Below are positions 11,300 to 22,229 of a stretch of DNA of 64,000 nucleotides, piece by piece. Source of the stretch: Enchytraeus crypticus (taxonomy: Eukaryota; Annelida; Clitellata; Enchytraeida; Enchytraeidae). The position numbers and the translations under genes are program-made. The stretch spans positions 397,501 through 461,500 of the forward strand of contig CAJHZI010000563.1 of NCBI GenBank assembly GCA_905160935.1. The letters run 5' to 3'. The notes under the pieces are model-generated. The model saw only the letters and a list, made by a program, of their open reading frames with translations, did not search any database and had not been told where the DNA came from. The number at the start of each line of letters is the position of its first letter. The first letter of the stretch is position 1.

Positions 11300-11488
11300 C
11301 TTCAGAGAATCCAAAATCTACGGATGGAGAATTTGGCGGAGAGGGATTGGTGTAGCGAGAGGGTTGACAGACTCTAGGGGACTCGAGAGAGTTGCAGAAA
11401 GGCGATTCTATCCACTCTGGGATCATCTCAGCCTTGACGTGTCCAGCTGACGAAATGGGCGTAAATTCTAGAGAACACTTCTCGACTT
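11300..11488 (-). CDS. ets1/2: ETS gene coding exon 4 (linker)
   Basis: The 189-bp exon has acceptor CCTGTTTCAG|AAGTC and donor TCTGAAG|GTTAGT. The join to the PNT exon gives LEILQK-E-VEKCSLEF, matching the acidic residue after QK in vertebrate ETS proteins. The remainder (SSAGHVKAEMIPEWIESPF, then Ser/Pro-rich sequence to SVDFGFSEG) has no domain. VKAEMIP resembles a sumoylation-type psi-K-x-E context (VKAE), which is inference. An upstream ATG in the same frame is intronic, so it should not be used as a start. Confidence 0.88.
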
Positions 11489-11792
11489 CTGAAACAGGTA
11501 AAGAACACGCATTAATGCACAATGCGATTTGTTGGTAAAGAACATAAATGTGACGGATGTTATGTAACAAAGTATGATGACCTACACTGTATGTAAGCCA
11601 TCAAACAATGATGACATAGTAAAAGTAAAATGATTTAAGTAATCTCAGAGATACTGAAAATCACAATAATAGCACTACCAGGCAGATTAAACAATCAAAC
11701 CAGGGCGTCGGAACACCTATAAACAACGCAATCCCATTTGTTTAATCCTAACGTAAGTTGCAAGCCCATTCACCGTACTCACAAGTTACTTT

Positions 11793-12085
11793 TGACGGCG
11801 GGATTAGCGCACTTGGTTTAGTTGCGCGTCAATTATCGAAGTTAAGCTGCATCGACCTCGGTTAGTACTTTGTGGGTGACCATCTTGGAAGACCGAGTGT
11901 TGGTAGAAGCTTAGGAAGGAAAAAATCCCAGGGTGATGGAAGGTTATCCTTAAATCTGCGCCGGCTGCAACTGATGAGCCATCAAAAGGCAACGATTACT
12001 AATAACCATGGAGCGGAAGGAGGAAATTGGTCTTAAACAAGCATCTGTGCTTCCTGACCCAGTGTGCCGTTATGTTTTCATTTGC
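11793..12085 (+). mobile_element. 5S-rRNA-derived SINE-like copy
   Basis: Bases 11793-11908 follow animal 5S rRNA: TATCGAAGTTAAGCTGCATC (5S box A region), CGGTTAGTACTTTGTGGG, TGACCATCTTGGAAGACCG and AGTGTTGGTAG match 5S positions about 35-115 in order. The 5' third is poor. About 175 bp of unrelated sequence follows (TGATGGAAGGTTATCC, AGCGGAAGGAGGAAATTGG), as in SINE3-type elements that use a 5S promoter. An ordinary 5S pseudogene is the alternative, and the end of the element is uncertain. Confidence 0.65.
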
Positions 12086-12319
12086 TGCACTAGTTCTAAT
12101 GCTAATACGAGAAACAATGCACTAAAATAATGATAATTTCACAATTAGAGATAGCGTGGTGTTTGCTATCGTCGGAGCTGAAGTCAGTACCTAAGAAGAA
12201 TTCGCTGTGTGATTGATGTTAAATATAGTCCGTAATTATTGTTCAACTGGATGGAAGATCTAAGAAAAGTTTATTAAATAAATTAGTTATTTCTTCACAA
12301 GCTACATTTCAGCTTCCTC

Positions 12320-12425
12320 TTATCTTTTTCTCTCTCTCTGTCTCTCTCTCGTGTTCTGCAGAATGGTATGTCCAAGGCACATTCATATTCAGAACCTGCT
12401 TTCACGCTCCATCAAGAGTTTTCCA
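12320..12425 (-). repeat. Composite C/D element tail (minus)
   Basis: (CT)n, GTGTTCTGCAGAATGGTATG, GGCACATTCATATTCAG and CTTTCACGCTCCATCAAGAG match the tail of the 49.7-kb element. Confidence 0.55.
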
Positions 12426-12502
12426 TAAATAAACAGGTTAATTTCTGCACAAAGGGCACTGCCTTTTCCATATGACAGGGCATTGCACTTTACGTAGCCT
12501 AC

Positions 12503-12703
12503 CTTTCTGAAGTATTTCCAGATGCTCCCACAGGATGTCACCCACGTAGGTTGGAGCCCTCAGCAGAAACTTGTCCCGACCCTGACTGATCAAGTCTTCA
12601 CCTTGACATTGGAATCTGCTCCTGTCTATGCCCTCAAGGTTAAAATTGTTGACAGCCCAATTGAGCCACTGTATAACTTGAACTGCAGACCAGATGCGAG
12701 GAT
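12503..12703 (-). CDS. ets1/2: ETS gene coding exon 3 (Pointed/SAM domain)
   Basis: The 201-bp exon has acceptor TTACCTGCAG|ATCC and donor CAGAAAG|GTAGGC; phase 1 to phase 1. It encodes DPRIWSAVQVIQWLNWAVN, then NFNLEGIDRSRF, and ends in YVGDILWEHLEILQK, the hallmark end of the ETS1/2 PNT domain (vertebrate FVGDILWEHLEILQK). PNT domains are SAM-like helical modules that dock ERK2 and co-activators. The whole domain from IPKDPR onward sits in this single exon. No breaks or odd residues were seen. Confidence 0.95.
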
Positions 12704-13189
12704 CTGCAGGTAATACATTTAGAAAGAAATAACTAAAAGCATAAAATATGCTATATTGAGCCATCATGTCGTACATTACAGGGAAGACAATGTGAAACCA
12801 CCTCAGAAATTATGCTTATTCAAAATAAGGTCAAATAAAGGATTAGGTATTGCCCATGGAATGAGATTAACTTGTTGTTGGTCGATGATCCGCATTGTAA
12901 AAATGATGATTTAAACACAATATGATACTTGAGTGTATACAGTTTGTACAAATTTGTACCTGAGTTTGCTATTTGCGCAGAATACCAGATAGGTAGAGAG
13001 ATAGAGATCTGCGGTTTAGTAATGTATTTCCTGCGATATAAAACAGCTTGTATTTGTATATTCTCTGCTTGCATCAACTCTGACATCATCTACTGTACGT
13101 CAGGCGAGGAACAGGACGTTAAAGTTTTATATGTAAGCTGTATTACTTAGCATCATCTGCAGAATACAGTCCTATAGGTATAGCCTTCA

Positions 13190-13301
<112 letters not shown>

Positions 13302-14433
13302 TTGCCTTCCTACGCCCTATTTTCTGCTTAAGATTTTTCTCTATTTCTTGCATTTGCTCTCAAACAATTATTTATTTTCTTCTCCGCCTTTCGAAACTTC
13401 TTACTCTACAGTACAATAAGATTTAACGTCCGTAAAATCAGCTGAGAACGTTTTCATGAACAGTCAATCTTAATCTAAATTTAATTCATTTACGAAATTA
13501 ATTTTTGAAACTGAAATATGCTCATTCTGAGCAAGGATTTTAATTATTATACAACAAATTATTATACAACTTATTATTATACAACAAATTATTATACAAC
13601 ATATTGAACGACAGCAACATATGATAGCAAATTCACCAATGCTACATAACAATAATACAGTAATAATGCTACATAACAATAATACAATACTAATGCTACA
13701 TAAGTTTAGTACGACTTCCAGAACTTGATTTCATAAACTAAAAAAAGAAAATAGCATTACGCCCACATGCCAGAGTTAATCTGTGGCAATTTGATCCCTC
13801 AAATTCTTTGTAAATTACTCTCTCTCTCCGTCTCTCTCTCTCTCTCTCTCTCTCTCAGTCTCTCTCAAACACTCAATAGTAATTGTTCTTCACAACACAC
13901 AGAGAATTTGTGTACACACATCTACAATCCCGCATATCTCACATTTGTGCGTAAATCACGGGGCCAAGTAAACGTTAATGACCCTCGAATAACATTAATT
14001 CCTCCAGCATACTAGTCGAGCAAGCGCCTACCCTGCGGGAACACGATATGTCGTGGTGGTCCTATGGGCTAATCAAGCAGAGCTCTAGTCTGAAGCAGCC
14101 CTAGCAGGGAAGAGAGTGGGGGTGGGGGGGTTGAACCTCTTCAATCGTACCATTTATTCAATGACCTAGCAAATGACATGTCACTTATTTCGCCTATAAC
14201 GATCTTTTAATTTCACAACTTTATTGCGCTCAAGAGCTGCATAGAGAATGCTTGAGGTAGACCATGTCAAGAGAGTTCAATTATACAAGTGATACTGTGT
14301 TAATAAAAATGAAGGTTTGCTATTTTTAAACAATTACAGGTATACATGTATATATTCTGATTTGCTACGTTGCTAGACTTTTAGTATAAATATTATTTCT
14401 TATTTGATATATTTATTATAAATTTACCGTTGT

Positions 14434-14625
14434 TTTGTCCGGGTTGCTGAAGAATAGACCAACCGTGGCTTACATGTGTCGTAAAGGACGACAAAGCACT
14501 AAGATCTAAATCAACGTCACACAGGTCATTCGGTTGGTGAGCGCCTAGGCTCCAGCATTTGCTACAATAGTTTATAATTCGACCCTACTTAACTGGGATT
14601 CAAGGGAATATAATGATGATTATAA
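14434..14625 (+). repeat. Family C short interspersed repeat
   Basis: TTTTGTCCGGGTTGCTGAAG, AATAGACCAACCGTGG, GTGAGCGCCTAGGCTCCAG and CCCTACTTAACTGGGATTC end in an ATGATGAT tail. It serves as the reference copy in this window. No A/B boxes are obvious. Confidence 0.8.
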
Positions 14626-15059
14626 ATTTACACCTTCGTTAATTCTCTGCAGTCTCATTATTTTCAGAATAGAATTTGTAATACCATTTGCTTTCAATTT
14701 GATAGTTTTGCATATTTTGTAATACTGGATCTGGCTGTATTCTACATTCGCTGTATTTTAATTTTCTGCCACATCATTGTTGATTTCAATCCAATATTGT
14801 TCTTTGTGAGAGATCCATGACAGCTAGCCCATCTATAGAATCTCTCTCACTCTTCAAGTATGCATGCGGTCATACCTTATTAGGCCAACCCTTATATGAC
14901 TTAAATATCTACGACAGTAAAATATTTAGACCATCAGTTTCTAAATTCTCCAGTTAATTACTATAAAACTTAGGCAGATATTTCCAACCTTTTCCATATG
15001 GAACACGGAATCTAAAAATTTTAAAATAGCTGTTAAAGCTGCTACTGCTAGTTGTAAAC

Positions 15060-15282
15060 TTTGCTGAAGAACAGACCAACCGTGGACTGCACGTGTCATA
15101 AAAATCTACAAAGCACAAAGGTCCAAATTTACGTGAGAAAGGACATTTGGTTGGTGAGCGCTTAGTTTCCGGAAAAAGCTATAAAATGTTCTAAAACGAA
15201 TTGAAAAGTTTAAAGGTCTATTAATACCCGATCGACTCTAATTAAACTTGGATTTATGGGATAATAATGATGGTGATAATGA
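15060..15282 (+). repeat. Family C copy
   Basis: GAACAGACCAACCGTGGACTG, GGTTGGTGAGCGCTTAG, CTCTAATTAAACTTGGATTTA and an ATAATGATGGTGA tail. Confidence 0.75.
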
Positions 15283-15835
15283 AAATATTTTAAAACCAAA
15301 TTATTAAATGGCTTTGAAGTAGTTCAAGTTTACGTACAATCATTTCACAATTCAAAATGTCTTTTGCATTTTTGCATATAATTGTTATATATGCTAATAC
15401 TTTTATAGCATTTTATAATAGTAACACCCACATTGACACATCAAATCTAAAGAGAATAATTAGAGCTTCAAGTTCATTCACAAGTAAAGTTACTGATTTT
15501 CACGTCGAAACTTCCTTATTTGACTTTATTTATGATATCAAGTTTTCATTTGTCATAAAACTATCGACAGATTTTATTCAATCTACCCATCGACTCTGAC
15601 TTTGTTGCCTGATTTCTAGCCTACATGTGGCAAAGGCAGTAAAAGCATTAAATCTGACCATATACATGTAGATATATCGAGAATACAAGGATTTCATTGG
15701 TAATTCTTAACTTAAATATGGCAAATAACGACAGCACTCTAAAATTATGGGGAATAACTTGATTAGAGTGCTATTGCTGTCCATGACAACATTAAGTTTA
15801 AGTATAAAAGCGTGAAAAGTTTGAACATACATCAT

Positions 15836-16045
15836 CATTAGCATCATCATCCCTTGAATCTCAGTTTAACTAGATACAGGATTAGACATATTTGTAGTAA
15901 TTTCAGGAGCCTAGGCCTTAGGCGCGCGGGCGCTAACCAACCGAATGCCCCTCCTGTCGTTGGTTTGGAAGGTAGTGCTTTGTCGCCTTTTACTATACTT
16001 GCAGTCTGCGATGGATCTAAGAGAGCGCATAAACCCAATTAATCT
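15836..16045 (-). repeat. Family C copy (minus)
   Basis: The plus strand carries the reverse complement: CATCATCATCCCTTGAATC, GGAGCCTAGGCC, CTAACCAACCGAATGCCCC and GCTTTGTCGCCTTTTA. Confidence 0.75.
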
Positions 16046-16354
16046 TCCAAATATCGCTAACTCAACCCTGTCAATGGTTTGGAGATATCTTCACAGTTAA
16101 CACATGAAGATAAGTTTCTAGTTACGCTGACGTCTAAGTGTGCGGGCTTACAAATTGTGTACAAATATTATAGAAACATACGCATCAAAGAACAGACGTC
16201 AATGGGGCAGATCAAAACTGTTTTTCCGTATGATTAATCCAGTGAATAATTCTGATTAAATGAGAATAAGCACTTAAAACACGACCGTTAATTAAAAGCT
16301 GAATCAGAATTGAGTAATAAAACAATCACAACATGTGACTACTGCAATACGAAC

Positions 16355-16474
16355 CTTTAGGAATGGAAAGACGGTTTCGCTCTAGTTCGAAGCTCTGGAA
16401 GATGTCTAGTATGGCTTGAGATAGCTTCTGATTAGTGCCTGGAGTGAGCGGGGGGACATGTGTGTGCGTGCTGC
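16355..16474 (-). CDS. ets1/2: ETS gene coding exon 2 (TP phospho-site and pre-PNT helix)
   Basis: This 120-bp exon has acceptor GTTGACAG|GC and donor CTAAAG|GTTCGT. It encodes residues 117-156. The stretch VPPLTPGTNQKLSQAIL followed by ERNRLSIPK aligns with vertebrate VPLLTPSSKEMMSQAL and QQRLGIPK. Thr127-Pro128 corresponds to ETS1 Thr38, the known ERK site just before the PNT domain. The upstream join completes a Gly codon (G+GC) and the downstream join a conserved Asp codon (G+AT), giving IPK-D-PR exactly as in vertebrate ETS1. It is too short and lacks an ATG, so a plain ORF scan would miss it. Confidence 0.9.
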
Positions 16475-16874
16475 CTGTCAACACATCATCATGTGACATT
16501 TAACATCAACTTCATAACTTTATTAGCTGAAATATTCCTCAACTTTGAAGTAAATCAAGTGCATTCGTATAGTGTTGTAGAGAAACAGTAACGCCATTCG
16601 CTGTACTAATGAATAGACATGAGAAATTGTAAGAAATGTGATAGTTACCGGTATTGAATAACAACATATTCATGGTGTAGAGTGGAAGAGACAATTTTTT
16701 AAAATAATTTTAATTAAGTCTCAGTCACAATTATAACTAAGATGCTTTCATTGCTTATTGTAAAAAAAGTCAACACTTAGCTGAAACATCGATTTGTCAC
16801 ATAACATTTAAGAAATTTAGTATTTTTTACTAAATATTTATAAAGTATTAGCTTGTTCATTGGTATTTCTATAG

Positions 16875-17030
16875 AAGTGTAATTGCCGGTCAAGGCTGGT
16901 GAAGGCAGGTTAAGGCCGGTCAAGGTCAGTCAAGACCAGTCAAGGCCGGTCAAGGCTGGCCAAGGCCAGATTTCTATAGAAATGTCAAGGCCGGTCAAGG
17001 GTAGATTTCTAATGAAGTGTCACGGCTGGT
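16875..17030. repeat. 10-bp GGTCAAGGCC-type tandem repeat, two blocks
   Basis: Degenerate GGTCAAGGCC/GGTGAAGGCA units occur in two blocks separated by copies of GATTTCTATAGAAATGTCA. It lies about 400 bp beyond the acceptor of ETS coding exon 2. Confidence 0.85.
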
Positions 17031-17099
17031 GATCAATAGGGACACTGACACTGATGCATAACAGCTTACATAAAACATAAATTTACATATTTGTTGTGA

Positions 17100-17735
17100 C
17101 TATGAAAATCCCTCTCTCTCTCTCTCTCTCTCTCTCTTCCAGTGTTCTGTAAACTGGCAGGTCCAGGATACATATCCATACTGAGCATCTATTCTCACGT
17201 TCCACAAAGAGTAGGCCTACTCCATTGGTCAATAAGATATTCCTTCACAAAATATAATGCGCATTAATGCGCATTATAGTGAAATGATCAACTACTTTGA
17301 TATCTGTCAATTTTAGTAACACATGTGACATGTTTAAACCATTAGCAATTTAGACCATTTTCCGTACAGCCATTCCGAGAATGTCCGAGAGTGAATGTCC
17401 GAGATTTTACTCTCAGTTCAGCGCGGCTGGGATTGGAACCCTCGAGGGTTCAATTTACCTCAGGATCTGTCATTTAAAACTTCCATGACGTTACCACTAC
17501 GCTATTGAGACATTCTAAAAAGCGACAAAGCAGTCAGGCAGGTGCTTCCACCTACTGGAACGATTCGATCCTCCTGGCAGTAAGCTGTATAGTCTACAGC
17601 TTAGAAAAATATGGCTTCTGAGGTGATTTGACGTTAAAATCCTCAGTCGCTTTGTCGCTTTTTACGACACGTACAGTTAACGGTTAGTCTATTCTTCAGT
17701 GTCCCGGACACAACAAGGGATATGCAAAGTTGTAT
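17100..17735 (-). repeat. Composite C/D element interrupted by SINE-A
   Basis: Tail side: (CT)n, CTGGCAGGTCCAGGATACAT, up to CCTTCACAAAATA (17253). Then SINE-A (17254-17516). Then the remainder: CTACAGCTTAGAAAAATATGG, GTCGCTTTGTCGC and CTATTCTTCAGTGTCCCGG. The order matches the intact 49.7-kb unit. Confidence 0.6.
17254..17516 (-). mobile_element. SINE-A copy (tRNA-derived)
   Basis: The minus strand begins AATGTCTCAATAGCGTAGTGG with a box A match (TAGCGTAGTGG) and a box B-like GGTTCCAATCC. The body matches the 2.5-kb copy. The 3' end is TTCACTATAATGCGCATTAA. It interrupts a C/D composite element (17100-17735). Confidence 0.82.
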
Positions 17736-19398
17736 GAGGAGGAGGGCTAGGCAAATATGTCAAGGAATTCCTCCGCGTAGTTAAATTGCATTTTAGCACA
17801 ACATAATACATCCAACTATTACGTCGTTTAGGCTCTAATACCTTCCGTGATATTTAACTGATGTCATATTTCCTTGCAAATTCGTCACTTGCACAGCTTG
17901 TAAATAAGTTAGGAATTGATAGGGTGTGCCAATAATTGTCACACCATGTGTCCTTTGAAGAATTAAACTGAATGATCGAAATCAAATTAATTCTATACTG
18001 CTGATGGCTCTGCTATTATGAAGCCGTAAGAGCAACAGATTAAAGCATCAGAGCCAAGGCGTGGCATTAGTTGATAACTATATATTATTAAATACCACTC
18101 CATGTAGTATCGATCAAATATATAAATTAAAACAAGTTTTAATTTAGTCAACGAGAACTTCGACAAACGAATGAGTTCTAAAGTAGAGAGCTATGGTCAT
18201 AAATACTTAATGATTAATATAAATTATTTTAAACACTCAATTCTATTCCAAATTGATTGCACATACATATAGGTAATTCTTTTTGGAATTTTGGTATATA
18301 TATATAATATCTATATATTATGCGTACTATACATATACAGTACTTATTTTAATGTAATACTACACTGAACATGGACTATTTCTTTACTGATATGTTATAT
18401 ATTAATCATCTATTGTTTATAAATAATGTATGTTATATATTATAATAGTATTTTATATATTTCTTCGTTATTTTGTAATTATTTACTCTATTAAACTGAA
18501 ACCATTTATCGCTAATCCAATCTCCATTATAATTCAGTTGTATCGCGGATTTCAACGTAAGTTCTCAACGTTCTCCACGTCTGAAGTCATTCATGCAGAA
18601 ATTCTTATATTTCGCATTATTTGCACGGAGCTGCACGCACGGGAGAAGGTGCCAGCAAGCCAATGTGTACAATATGGTTTGACCTTTGACCAAGACTGAA
18701 GAAATGACCGAGAAAGGCACAGCTGAAATATTGCAGAAAACCACTGAGTGTAGCGAAGTCACGGGGGGTGTAACTTCAAAGAAAACCCGGGTGTGATATT
18801 CGATCCCAAACATGTACATTTACACGCACATGTGTCACTGAGGGACGTCGGGTAAAACCAGTCCTTGTTTCAGTCAGTCAACTTTAACCATGTAGTCATC
18901 AGACTTCAATACCAAATACTACAAAATAATGTCGTACCCTGTAAAGTCAAACATGCCACCATAACTAATAATAGTAGATCACAAAATGTTTTTCTTTCCC
19001 TGAAGCGATGTACTTTCTTTAATTGTGATTTGTTTTTGCAAGACAAACACGATAAGTTAGAGGGAAAGATAATATTAACAAATACACATCAAAATTCATC
19101 ATGGATTTTGACTAATTCATGTATTAGTCAAAAAAACTAACACGCAGCACTTTCCAACAAGCAACTATAGCTAGACGCTTAACGTTAAGAGGAGACGTTA
19201 TTTGAGAGGGATTCGGAAAACTAGAAAAATTGACCTTGGAATGGGAACTAGAAGCATACATGTAGATTGTAAGTGAAAAGCACAACAGAAACAGAGTGGA
19301 ACGTATCGTGGTTAAGGAACTGCTGTTTTAAGTTACAAGTAGCTAAGCAAAGTGGATTGAGGTGTATGCTAATTAAAGGCACGCATGTGCGGGTGTGT

Positions 19399-19440
19399 AG
19401 TGTGTGTGTGTGTGTATGTGTGTGTGTGTGTGTGTGTAGT
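19399..19440. repeat. (GT)n
   Basis: GT run with TA interruptions. A similar run is at 30535-30577. Confidence 0.95.
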
Positions 19441-19799
19441 GTGCGTGCAGTTTTGTGCTCCATACAGCACGATTGCAGCTTGGATCAAAGCTCTGGTTTG
19501 TTTATTAATGGAGCCATATGTTCCATCAAAAGCTTATATACTTCGTTTACTGCGTGAACAGACTATTTCAGGACATTTCCTTCACGTAATTGACCTAGTG
19601 TGTAACAGACTTACTCTTGTACACGAATTCACAGAATCAAATCCAAGCCATTAAATAGCGTTTGTCGCATTTAACAATAGACAAATTATTATAATTTTTT
19701 TGTTTCTGAATTTGATCAATTTTTATTTAATTATTCATTAGATTTTTAAGGAGAACTTTTACTTATTTATTTTTGAAATATAAGAATGTCCCTATCTAT

Positions 19800-19900
19800 A
19801 ATCTCTCTCCATGTTTCTGCCTAGTGGCAGGTCAATGGTTTATATTCCAATTCACAGGCGGCTTGCACGCTTCATACCAAGTAATTCACAAGGATCAGTA
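19800..19900 (-). repeat. Composite C/D element tail (minus, worn)
   Basis: CTGCCTAGTGGCAGGTCAATGG, ATTCCAATTCACAGGCGGC and TTCACAAGGATC loosely match the D tail. Confidence 0.45.
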
Positions 19901-21143
19901 TGGAAATCAATCCCTTCACAAACGTTCATATCATATCCAATTAAATAACAATGGGAATAATAAAGCAGGTATAGAAGATGGAAATTAACACAAGAGCAAT
20001 ATGTTGTTCATTATTACAATAAGAGTGAAATTTATATCTGCGGCGAGACTATACAAACATTGAATAATTTACGAAAACTCTCTTATTCAATATTTCAATG
20101 AGAAATATTAAAAAGTGCGATTTCTTTGCAATTATAAACTTTTATCTAAACTAGGAAGCTAGAATAAGATAAAATAGAAGATATAAAACAGAGTATAATA
20201 AGAATAGGAATAAATAATAATATAGAATTTTTTTATAGAGGCCTACAATATAATAATCTACAGTAAAGATAATATGGAATTTTGTTCAAAAATAATAATA
20301 ATAGAATAATAGAGAAATTAAATTGAAAGAGAGATCCACTAGATCACAACGTAAGAAAACCTTATATAGCTAATTATACTTATAGTTTATTTATAGTTTT
20401 AGTTATAGTTTTAATTATAGTTTTCATCATAGTATTAGATATGGTTTTCTCTGAAATCTCAGTGGCATTCAGCCACGCCATGCCTCCTCTTTCTCGTGTC
20501 GATTTCAAATCTGTCAATCAATTTATCAATTTTGTAGTTATTGTTAATTTGAACCATGGATTTATTCACACATAATGTGCTCATTATTTAACATTATTGT
20601 TACTCCCACTATGTCTCACACAACTAACAATGTGATATAAGCAATGGAACAAAACGAGAACTGAGTCAAATAAATATTCTCCCCCGCTGCGACGGAAGTT
20701 ATGTGATTTTCTTATTTATAGAATTTGTAGTAATGCGACAACAAATCTAACGCTCCAATGATCACACTCAGCTCTATTCATAAAATTCCGTTATTTATTG
20801 GTTTCGTAGCAGTCGTTTCGTGATAGATCTCATATTCGCTGCTAAACAATTATAACTTAGATGAAATATAGAGCCTACTTTAAGACGTTGTTTAATTTTA
20901 TTTTACTGCCCTGATTATATTTTTTATTAGTTTAAATTTATATTCGATTCTCTATTAACCCAAAAAATGCAATGTGTATATAAAGCCTTCAGCAAATGAT
21001 CATGAGGGTTTAATCGGCCATAAACTGACAGCAGAGAGTCATTTAGCGTAATGGTAAAGGGCCACAACTGTTGCAAGGGCTAGATCTCTTAAGTCTGTAT
21101 TGTGAAAATACATTTTATCTCAAAATCATTGTCACATATCAAT

Positions 21144-21871
21144 CAGTGGCGGATCCAGGGGGGGCCCGGCCCCCTTAGGCCCGACGATAAAATTTTTAAA
21201 ACTATATTTCATTGTTTCTATGGCAATTTCTGTGTCAATATGTTTGAAAGGGCAGTGGTTAAGGGGGGGGGGGGTAGGAGATGGAACTCAGTTCCACAGA
21301 CTCAAATATGGGATTAGGGGTCCATATTTGGTATACTAGGAGCCCTGTATAATGAAAGGGGGCCCGAAAAATGTTAATCGTTTCACTAGCTCTCAATTTT
21401 CTCTTTAACTACTGTATAAGACGGAATTTAAAATGTGTGTAAGTAAAAAATATGAATTCTGTCCCGGAACGGTGCAAACAGCCTTGGCTGGGAGGGGCTT
21501 AAGCCTCCCCTCTTCTATTGCCAAAATTAGGTCACTTTTGCAATTCGTTCAGATCAGCTGAGTTTCTGCAGAGGTTAAAAATTAACTTACCTTTTTCCAA
21601 AACAAATGGAGGATTTTAGACATTTTAGGTTTTCCTCTCACTTTAGTACTGGTATGAGTGGGGGGGGGGGGTAAGATACGGAGATACACTCACTCTATGA
21701 GCCGAGCGCAGTAGTGAAATTTTTAAATTTTTTTAACCCACCCACCCTCAGCATTTTTTCTGGTAACGTTGCATCACATATCCCGAAGAATGCGGAGCGT
21801 GAACAAAAAATGTGTTCACTCTCAAAAAAATGTTCGCCTCCCCCCCTAAAAAATTTCTGGATCCGCCCCTG
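21144..21871. mobile_element. Non-autonomous hAT-type element with perfect 8-bp TSD
   Basis: The left end CAGTGGCGGATCCAG and right end, inverted, CAGGGGCGGATCCAG are near-perfect terminal inverted repeats. The flanks carry an identical 8-bp duplication, ATATCAAT (21136-21143 and 21872-21879), the hAT signature. The 728-bp interior has G/C homopolymer runs and no convincing transposase. CAGTGGCGGATCCAG-type ends are, from general knowledge, common in marine invertebrate genomes. An inverted relative lies at 60.1-60.7 kb. Confidence 0.9.
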
Positions 21872-21924
21872 ATATCAATAACCATACATGAAAACCTTTT
21901 TTAATACTGGTTTAAGCTGTGTTG

Positions 21925-22156
21925 CGTCCGGGGCACTGAAGCTGTGTTGTGTCCGGGAACCAACCGGTACTGCATGCTTCGTAAAAGGCGACAAAGCAAA
22001 ACTGACGATGATAACTGGAAACCACACCAGAAGCCATATTTTGCGTAATCTTTTGTGATGAGATTAACTTGTTGATGTATGGAGTGCTCTATATAGAGCA
22101 TGAAGGCAGACTCTGAATATTAATATGTACCTTGGACCTGCCACTTTACAGAGCAC

Positions 22157-22206
<50 letters not shown>

Positions 22207-22225
22207 AGAAAGAGAGAGATAGAAA
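21925..22225 (+). repeat. Composite C-head/D-tail element with GA tail
   Basis: The C head (GGGAACCAACCGGTACTGC, GTAAAAGGCGACAAAGC) leads through AAACCACACCAGAAGCC and GCATGAAGGCAGACTCTG to the D tail (TACCTTGGACCTGCCACTT) and (GA)n at 22158. It shows a C-type head with a D-type end in one unit. Confidence 0.7.
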
Positions 22226-22229
22226 TATG

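Larger units (their letters stand above)
17740..21130. other. Intronic stretch, little seen
   Basis: AT-rich ETS intron sequence with one (GT)n run, a worn D tail at 19.8 kb, and a 12-bp TATAGTTTTAAT-type repeat at 20390-20440. No exon or gene is supported. Confidence 0.6.

Noticed and set aside
11793-11908. Functional 5S rRNA gene
   Set aside because: The 5' third is lost and several conserved stem positions differ.
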